Shown: positions 57,236 through 64,000 of the stretch, in pieces
How positions within the stretch are numbered: position 1 is the first letter of the stretch
Layout: each line of letters begins with the position of its first letter
Assembly (NCBI GenBank): GCA_022747635.1
Contig: JAKTNV010000066.1
Span: forward strand, 2,194,501 to 2,258,500
Source of the DNA: Hetaerina americana
Taxonomy: Eukaryota; Arthropoda; Insecta; Odonata; Calopterygidae
Length of the DNA stretch: 64,000 nucleotides
Reading direction: 5' to 3'
Notes under the pieces: model-generated
Seen by the model: only the letters and a program-made list of their open reading frames with translations
What the model was told of the DNA's origin: nothing
Databases searched by the model: none
Position numbers and translations under genes: made by a program

Positions 57236-57876
57236 TTTCCAACCGTGTAAAATTGATGCCGGCAGTTATTTACATACGTATGTCTGTGTTTATATATCTT
57301 ACTTCGTCCAGCAATGAGCGCTCTATTTCGCAGATAAATATAGTTAATGCGTATGTGCAAAAATTATTCAAAGGTAGACAGCTAGAGAAGCATTTCCGCA
57401 AAGGCAGCACAGAGAAACATGTCCCGATGAATATATTCAGTTGTTTTTTATTACATAAACGAATTCAGGAACGCATGACAGTTCACGGAACCCTGAGCAG
57501 TTGGCTTTCAAGAAAAAATTCAGCCTGCAGTCTCTTCTATCAATTCAATCTATATTATACCATCAATGAATTCTTATTAAATGGAATTCTCTAAATGCGG
57601 CGACTAAATCTTGGTACATTTGCCTCCTCTTTAGAGAGTTTCAAATGATTTTTAAAGATCCCCTTTGAAGCAAATTGGAGCCTGGATTGACCCCGTCACA
57701 GTGGTTACCTCTTCCCCTCTCTATAGCAACGGTAAGGGGAAGTTACACACGAACACTTTCACGAAATGCTCGTGCTATCGTCAACTCCTCTTGCGTAGGA
57801 GCTGAATCGCCTCAGGTATATCACCTTCCCTTATCCTTAATGGAGTCCTTACTGCAGCCAGCGAAGCGGCGGTGGG
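57236..57876 (+). other. Upstream region of copy D
   Basis: I see no gene I would support; a frame to 57594 runs on from the transposase scrap. The last 130 bases, with ggtatatcaccttcccttat and gcgaagcggcgg, align with the regions upstream of the copy A and C promoters. Confidence 0.55.
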
Positions 57877-57944
57877 TATAAAAGCTGGGACCTCGAATGC
57901 CAGTGTCAGAAGCTGATCCGTTCTTCGAGCTGCGCAGTCATCTG
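57877..57944 (+). promoter_or_regulatory. Copy D core promoter and non-coding exon 1
   Basis: TATAAAA at 57877-57883 is followed by gctgggacctcgaatgc, a probable start near 57905 (cagtgtcag) and the leader gttcttcgagctgcgcagtc. The donor catctg|gtgagt at 57944 is consensus, the best of the three copies. Intron 1 is 284 bases. Confidence 0.8.
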
Positions 57945-58228
57945 GTGAGTCTAATATTTCGTTTAGCGTTTGGCTTCTAATAGCGTCTAAGATATCTTTT
58001 TATGGAAGTGCTGCTCCTCTATTACAAATGTACATGCTAGCTATTTTTCACACTATAACCATGGCCATGGATTAATATACCTCAGGCAAACGCCAGCCGG
58101 CATATTAAATGTTAAAAATTGACTTATTTTTCATTTTTCTCTGATGGCCTTCAATTTTTCGCCCTCCTCCCAGTAGATTAGCGTGAATTTTGCGAATTTA
58201 AATGATTTTGCGTTTCCATTCTTTCCAG

Positions 58229-58314
58229 GTATAACAGAATGAAGTGGTGTTTGACTTTTAGCGTATTCTTGGTGGGAGTGGTTCTGTCCGAGATAAACGC
58301 ATTGCCAGTTCCAG
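58229..58314 (+). CDS. Copy D exon 2: signal peptide
   Basis: The acceptor ttctttccag precedes gtataacag and the ATG at 58239. The exon encodes MKWCLTFSVFLVGVVL, then SEINALPVP, with cleavage expected after INA. It ends CCAG|gtgaat at 58314 after 76 coding bases. It differs from copies A and C at only a few residues, mostly in the hydrophobic core. Spliced to exon 3 (62123-62694), it gives a continuous frame of 215 codons, so copy D is the candidate functional member of the family. Confidence 0.88.
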
Positions 58315-60099
58315 GTGAATATATAAAATTAACCATTTTATTAATATACTTCCATACACCCACGCACCCCCACAAAATAATAAAGTAGGCCCAGCGCAAA
58401 AGTTGAAAGAGGATGGTCGTGGATTGAAAGACATCCGAGATGTTTAGAAGTGTTGGAGTACAGAGTGTGATGAGAAGGTGGCATGGAAAAGAGGATGTTT
58501 AGTTTTTGAGGAGTTATGGAGGGAGGAAGAGATTTCGGGAGAATTTCCTAGAGAGCAGATATTAAGAGAGAAAAAAGACAGGGAGGTCGCAGAACCCTAA
58601 CCAGGAGTCATTGGACGAAGTTACAAAATGCTACCTGAAAAATAGTTACGAAAATATTTTTCATTTATTAAGAAATTGGGTGATTAACCGCTCGGATACA
58701 TTCATTTAAAAATATGTTCAATAACCATTTCAAATTTTCGTAGCTATATGTCTGTTCAACAATATTAAGTTTAACAATGGTCTGATTTTTTTCGCATCTG
58801 CAACTTTTGTTACACAGCCGAGTAAATGGGACGTTTTTCCAATATACCCGATCACACCAGGGTATCTCTACTCCTTTCCCTATATTATTCATCATAATTT
58901 ATTTTGCCTTCAGTTCTTCTTATGGTTTCCGCCAGTGTTACAATGCCCTAAAATCCATATTCTGTTCCCACGCTCAACCAAAGAAGGACGGGCTAAAATA
59001 ATGTATTCGTTGGGCCATATAATGGATGGCCACAGAAACGCGAACACCCCTGGCAAATTATATCGAAAAGTAATGATGAACAATCAGGGTGTGAAATATC
59101 AAAGAAACGAAATGAAACGAAGAAAATTACGGGAATATTAGTCAAAAAAGACTAAGATGTTTGACTAGATTAGAATCCCATTGGAATGAAATAACGCGTT
59201 TGAAAATACTAAACTTAATTATTCTTGTATAATTTGAGCTGAAACATAATTAATTTATAATAACATAATAATTGATTAATTTATAATTATAACGTGATTA
59301 ACTGTAATATATGCAACGGTACAATCAGGAGCGGCCAAAGAATTCCCTTTAAATAGCATCTAACAATTTATATGAGTAGTTCTGTAATCATCTTGGAAAA
59401 ACGTAATCACCTATATGCATACATTTTGGGGAATTATTACAGGGACAATTATCATTGGGAGTCCTCCCGCTTACGGTGGTTCTTGCTGTATAAACAATTA
59501 CTCAATTCATTATATAATCCAATATTACGGTGAAGTATTGCATCTTTGCTTTTTTTCTATACCCCGAAACCTATTATTTTCTTCCTCAGACCTCGTTTCC
59601 CCCATCAGTTCCTTCTCTAAAATCATAGTTATCAGCACCCTATTGTCTCATTCTGTATCTCCTGCATCCGCGTGTCTTGCTTTCTTTAGTATGTACCCCA
59701 AACAGTACCTGTGCCCCAGTTGCATAAGGTTCATTAATTAATGCCCCGTTCAACTACCTCATCGTAATCCACGATTTTGAGATAAACATTCTAGCACACT
59801 TTTTACGAAAAATTACCTTGTATTTGTGATCTTAGTCACATGGTTTCGGAAAAAACCTAGCTTCCCATTTTATTGAAAAGCTCTGCTTGGATATGACATA
59901 TTCCCATTGACAGATTTAATTTCTGGTAATGAGTTTTATGTGTTACTGTCGATTACATCTGGTATTCAAGTATTCCAGTAAACATCGCACTCCTTTTGAA
60001 GGTGCAAACATCCTCGCCTTTATTATTAAGGACATAGTTCCCCTCTGTACTCTTTTAATCTTTTCATAACTACGACTTCGATTAATATTTTACCCTGTG

Positions 60100-60836
60100 G
60101 TATTCCTAATTGCGTCGCATACTTAAAACTGCTTCTTGCACTTCCTCGTCTGACTTGAATTTCTGTCCTCCAAGGTGTTTTTTGAGAGCGTGAAGCAAGT
60201 GGTAGTCGCTGGGGGCAACGTTCGGGCTATAAGGAGGGTGGTTGATAATATCCCAGTCGAATTCATTGAGTATGGTGGTCGTTTGATGTGACACATGTGG
60301 ACGCGCATTGCCATGATGCAAACACACTCCTTTGGTGAGACGCCTTGTTGTAACCGAGGACCTCCGACACAATATTCTGCAGCACGAAGAAGTAGCCACT
60401 CTCTTCATTAAGGCCTTCCTTTATCTCATGAGGGGTAATTCTCCGGTTATTGCGCACCATCTCGTCAATTGGAGCCACCGTTGATTCCGGCAAACTCGGC
60501 CGCCCCGACCGCTGCTCATCGTGGACGTTTTCCCGGCCATCAAAAAACTCCCTGAGCCACTTCCGCGCGTTTTTGATGTCCATACACTTCTCACCGTACA
60601 CTTCCACTAAATTGCGATGAATTTATATCGGAGTCGTCAGTTGGCTTCGGGCAGGAGAAAGGTACGACGCTGGTATTGAAAAGCTGCTTACAAGGATGCA
60701 AAAAGTGATTGATCGTCAAGGAGATTGTGTAGAGAAAAAGCTAAATGCTCAAAGTAGCCAACGATGCACGCAAAGTTGAAAATAAATTTGATTTTTCTTA
60801 AAAAAAATAGGAGACCGTACTTTTCGAAGCGCCCTT
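60100..60836 (-). mobile_element. Rearranged mariner, sister of 23455-24396
   Basis: On the minus strand 60607-60110 reads MEVYGEKCMDIKNARKWLRE, DEQRSGRPSLPESTVAPIDE, HGNARPHVSHQTTTILNEF and VAPSDYHLLHALKKHLGGQ with frameshifts. Asp2 of the DNA motif is replaced by Gly. The outer 200 bases (60640-60836, plus strand RYDAGIEKLLTRMQKVIDR) are an inverted 3' end, as in the sister copy. The other end is missing. Confidence 0.8.
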
Positions 60837-61289
60837 GAATGTATATAAAGAAAAACATATGTATGTATATCGATATACGCATATATAAATTAAGGATACA
60901 GCTATACATACAAACATACTTAAAGTAAATGACGGGTGAAGAAAGAGAACAGTAAAATAAGGCAAGTCCAAGCAAAGAATGAAGTTTGTGGGAAGAGGCA
61001 GGGAGAGCGTGGCATTGCTCACCTAGTATATAAAACCCCAGGCAGGAAAACACCCACGAAGAGAAGGGGGGTGTGAAAAGCCTGCGAAAACCCCATGAAA
61101 TAAAGGAAAGATACCTATGCATTGTAATAATCATTTTTACTAGGTATATATATATTATTAAGTTCCTGAAATGTAAATGAAGAAATTAATTGCGTCAACA
61201 ACACATGAGGATTAATGAGAAACAACATTCAGTCAAACTAATGATGCAAAACTCTACTGCTTGAGATGACTAAAGAAAAAATAGAAACA

Positions 61290-61560
61290 GTGATCTGTAT
61301 GGCAGCTGAGTGTAATGAGGGAGGGTATACTGGTTAAGCGAAGTACCTGAGGAAAATGAAATTGTGAAGTGCTCTCTTAAATGTTGTTGTGGATGGAGAG
61401 TTATTCATGTCATCTGGGAGAGAGTTCCATGGACGGCATGCTGTAACATGAAAAGATCTATGATAGATAAATGTATTTGATTGTGTATGATTCATGTAGA
61501 AGATACGGAGAATATGACTTAAATGAGAATAGATAGGACCAGGTATACCTCACAGGGAAA
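61290..61560 (-). mobile_element. LINE C-terminal remnant (WNSLP type)
   Basis: The minus strand encodes YHRSFHVTACRPWNSLPDDM followed by NNSPSTTTFKRALHNFIF. This is the usual ending of a non-LTR reverse transcriptase protein. Upstream frames are broken. Confidence 0.7.
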
Positions 61561-61656
61561 TAGATGAGGTGTATAGGAAAATATATAATGCGAATTACAA
61601 GTCAAAAGCAAGTTCCTCTTGGTGAGTTCCTATCGTAGGAGATCCCGTGGCTATTA

Positions 61657-61800
61657 ATGTCCAGGGACCTTGGACAGATTCGTGATCCAACTCCCAGGCT
61701 AACGCGGGAACTCACCATACCAACCCGCATCACTTCATCTTATGGTAGCAGGCGGTACGCATTCGTAGTTCCCCGTTTGCCCTGCTGCAATCCAAGGCGC
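61657..61800 (+). mobile_element. LINE C-terminal scrap
   Basis: The frame RELTIPTRITSSYGSRRYAF and VVPRL resembles the region just before the WNSLP ending of LINE proteins. It is isolated and short. Confidence 0.45.
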
Positions 61801-62122
61801 TCATGCAGTGTGAAACTTGGGAAATGGCATCATGTGTTTGTCAGGCAGCAATTAGTCCATCAACGATAAGCTCTTTTCAATTGCGCAGTTTTTTTCGTTT
61901 GGCACACAAATTCCAACTATACTCAGTCATGCTGTTGTAGATTTAGTGATTATAAAAACGAATGCAACAAGTCGATAATCGACGGTTGCTTTTTATTGTT
62001 AGCAAGTGGGTTTTATGGTTTTTATTGTAGTGTTGAAGTGTTGACGGGACTTAGGCGTACCCGTTTCGTAGAGACAAAACCTAATGATTTCCTTTTCCTA
62101 ACTAACCTCGTTGGTCTTTTAG

Positions 62123-62694
62123 AGGAAAACGAGCTAACGGAGAAAGTGGAAGCAGATGAAGGGGTGCTAGATAGTCCCATCCAATTAGACTACGGATGCG
62201 GCAGTGACAGTCACAAGAAACCTTACCACCACAGCTCCAGCCATGGCAGTTCCAGTGAGGAACACAATCCAGATAAACCCTCGCACTCTCACAGCAGCAG
62301 TTCCAGTTCTCAAGATTCGTCGTCATCTTCGTCGTCGTCATCATCTCAGGAGTCCGAAGACTCCAGTCCAGCGAGTCCAGAGGAACACCAAACCCAAAAG
62401 CCGCAGAAACCCTCGCACTCTCACAGCAGCAGTTCCAGTTCTCAAGATTCGTCATCGTCTTCGTCGTCGTCATCATCTCAGGAGTCTGAAGACTCCAGTC
62501 CAGCGAGTCCAGAGGAACACCAAACCCAGAAGCCGCAGAAACCCTCGCACTCTCACAGCAGCAGTTCCAGTTCTCACGTTTCGCCATCATCGTCGTCATC
62601 CCACGATTCCAGCGACTCCAGTGACAGCCACGAGCACCCACACCCGCCACTAAAAATTTACCTGAAGTTGCCCAAGTTCCACGAGGAGGAATAG
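62123..62694 (+). CDS. Copy D exon 3: Ser/His-rich secreted protein
   Basis: The exon starts after the acceptor ggtcttttag. With the leftover G it reads EENELTEKVEADEGVLDSP, then IQLDYGCGSDSHKKPYHH and SHGSSSEEHNPDKP. Two almost identical 44-codon units (62281-62412 and 62413-62544) follow, each SHSHSSSSSSQDSS, a Ser run, QESEDSSPASPEEHQTQKPQ. A third partial unit ends SSHDSSDSSDSHEHPHPP and KLPKFHEEE, stop at 62692-62694. The mature protein is about half serine, with His, Glu and Asp. It has no globular domain I recognise. It contains many S-x-E sites, a motif used by secretory-pathway Fam20-type kinases, so a phosphorylated, metal-binding or adhesive role is possible; that is inference. Copies B and C have one unit only. 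Confidence 0.85.
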
Positions 62695-63060
62695 AGAGCC
62701 ATTGTAATCGGGATAGCCCTGTCCATCGATGCGCGTCAGTTCTTCACACTGAAGCAGCTTGGGAGGGAAATCTAATGGACCACAAAGGCATTCATCGAAG
62801 CAATGGGTTGTCCGTGCTTTTGACAAGGCGGAGACAAGTTTTCTCGAACGGCTACTGTCTGTTGTATTTCCGGAGAGGTTAAATCCAGAACGAAGCCATT
62901 CAGTTAAAGTTATTCGGCCTCTTGTTTGTAATTTTTTTTGGCGGGGGTCATGGGAGAAGTCAGCCATATTTGATTCTGATTAGTCATGCGCGCCGGCTAC
63001 TTGCTTTATCTATTTCTACGTTGTTTCTCCAACTCTCTCTGTTTCACTTCACACAATAAA
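62695..63060 (+). other. Copy D 3' untranslated region with AATAAA
   Basis: The 3' UTR aligns with those of copies B and C and ends at the poly(A) signal AATAAA (63055-63060). Confidence 0.7.
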
Positions 63061-63205
63061 GAGATATTTCTTTGAGATCTATTGTTTCACATTTTTTCTT
63101 TGTCCTGTTTTGACCGAACATTATTTTCAGGGGATTCCAACCCGCCTCAGAAACACCTGATTCTCTCCAGTTAGCGTGATGTTGTCATTAATGAAGTCGA
63201 CTGAA
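63061..63205 (+). other. Copy D 3' flank, shared with copies B and C
   Basis: It shares cagaaacacctgattctctc and the nearby segment with the flank of copy C near 30430-30500 (minus). Homology ends where a CR1-like fragment starts. Confidence 0.6.
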
Positions 63206-63209
63206 ATGC

Positions 63210-63600
63210 TATGGTATCAACGAGAAAATTATGAATTTAATTAGATACTACTTGTCAAATCGTAAACAAATAGTAGTCGTCAATGTGTTCTGCTCAACCG
63301 ATGGAGATATAATGTGGGGCGTCCCCCAGGGAAGTTTAATAGGGCCGCTTCTATTCTTAACACACATTAATGACTTAAGCGCACATTTTAGTAGCGATGC
63401 CAGTTTATTTGATGACGACACGGTTGCACACAGGGAAATAAGGAGAACACTAAATCGTGAGGTACTTTCTAGGGGCCTTGACTCAATCTTGGATTGGTGC
63501 AAGGGATGGGATTAATGTTTAAAATAGACAACGGCGCAGTTTTGAAATTTTGGGCAAAGGTAGTGGTGAACAGGACATACAGTATGAAATAGAGGGTTAA
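63210..63600 (+). mobile_element. CR1-like LINE reverse transcriptase fragment
   Basis: The frame encodes NLIRYYLSNRKQIVVVNVF, WGVPQGSLIGPLLFLTHIND and SLFDDDTVAHREIRRTL (catalytic region, with FDDD in place of YADD) and continues to ILDWCKGWD. A frameshift follows and EIEG is the last readable piece. It is closest to the element at 21832-22870. Confidence 0.82.
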
Positions 63601-64000
63601 TTGCTATGAAGTCTTCTATGAAGAGGTTGGCTATGGGAGGGGAGAGTGGAGATCCCATTGCCACTCCATCTGCTTGTTCGAAGTATTGTCCATCATACAG
63701 GAAGTAGGTGGATGTCAAGACGTGGCGGAACCCGTGGCAGCGTTGAACTTGACGTCCAGGGGGCGTGAAGTGTCAGTCAGGGGGACCCGTGTGAAAAGAG
63801 TACCACGTCCAAACTCACCCTTTCCTCCAGATTGAGTTCATCAGGATTTTCAAAAAATCTGCAGTTTCTGAGATGATGCTCGCAGCAGCCTATATGTGGA
63901 AACAGAACACTGGTGAGGTGCTTCTTGGCTAGGTCTCTAGGTAGGGGAGCTGATGGCAATCACAATGGGTCTCAGTGGTGCGCCGATCTTGTGGATCTTG
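63601..64000 (-). mobile_element. Penelope-like element reverse transcriptase (cut by window end)
   Basis: On the minus strand the order is KIHKIGAPLRPIVIAISSPT at the window edge, LAKKHLTSVLFP and CEHHLRNCRFFENPDEL, VSLDVVLFSHGSP (motif A, normally SFDVVSLFTNVP) and HVLTSTYFLYDGQYFEQADG. VAMGSPLSPPIANLFIEDF (motif B) comes last. This pattern is specific to Penelope-like elements, not LINEs. Three frame changes are needed to read it, so it is inactive. It ends abruptly at the CR1-like fragment. Confidence 0.85.

Larger units (their letters stand above)
58315..62122 (+). other. Copy D intron 2
   Basis: The intron is 3.8 kb. The parts at 59160-59245 and 59330-59720 align with introns of copies B and C respectively. 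It contains a rearranged mariner (60100-60836) and LINE C-terminal remnants (61290-61560 and 61657-61800). In 58320-59160, 59740-60100 and 60840-61290 I see nothing recognisable apart from stray frames. Confidence 0.65.

Noticed and set aside
57112..57594. 160-codon plus-strand frame
   Set aside because: It starts inside a mariner scrap read out of frame, and the rest has no recognisable domain or relative.
62102..62653. Long frames overlapping copy D exon 3 in other phases (182 codons minus, 149 codons plus)
   Set aside because: They are shadows of the Ser/His-rich repeat. Only the exon 3 frame has an acceptor in phase with the signal-peptide exon and matches the other copies.

Overview
This window looks like repeat-dense nuclear DNA from an animal, most likely an arthropod and probably an insect. 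It has spliced genes, TATA promoters and polyadenylation signals, several non-LTR retrotransposon families, mariner, Helitron and Penelope remnants, tRNA-derived repeats and long (TA)n microsatellites. I see no bacterial or viral gene organisation. I cannot name the species from sequence alone.

The only host-type protein-coding content I can support is a small family of secreted Ser/His-rich proteins. I call its members copies A, B, C and D; these are descriptive labels. The shared plan is a TATA box, a short non-coding exon 1, an exon 2 that encodes an almost invariant signal peptide, and an exon 3 that encodes the Ser/His/Glu-rich body and carries the 3' UTR. Copy A (minus) has its promoter at 3047-3053 and exon 2 at 29-114, and its exon 3 lies beyond the window. 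Copy C (minus, 30576-33120) has all exons but one in-frame stop in exon 3. Copy D (plus, 57877-63060) is fully open and predicts 215 residues. Copy B exists only as exon 3 plus 3' UTR, once in each arm of a large inverted duplication (13047-13336 minus and 51445-51734 plus).

Layout: 1-3208 copy A start, with a LINE in intron 1. 3209-9848 tandem array of a 452-bp monomer that contains a tRNA-like Pol III unit; the array switches orientation near 4849-4868. 10003-10383 LINE 5' UTR. 10384-21831 left arm of a near-identical inverted duplication. 21832-42957 spacer with CR1-like LINEs, mariners, copy C and other LINE pieces. 42958-54397 right arm. 54398-57876 decayed repeats. 57877-63205 copy D. 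63210-64000 CR1-like and Penelope-like fragments.

The gene copies share promoter, exon, intron, 3' UTR and 3' flank sequence, so they arose by segmental duplication and were then interrupted by transposons. Almost every open frame in the array and in the (TA)n tracts is a by-product of repetition, not a gene. Many repeat boundaries below are accurate only to about 10-50 bases, because they were read by eye.
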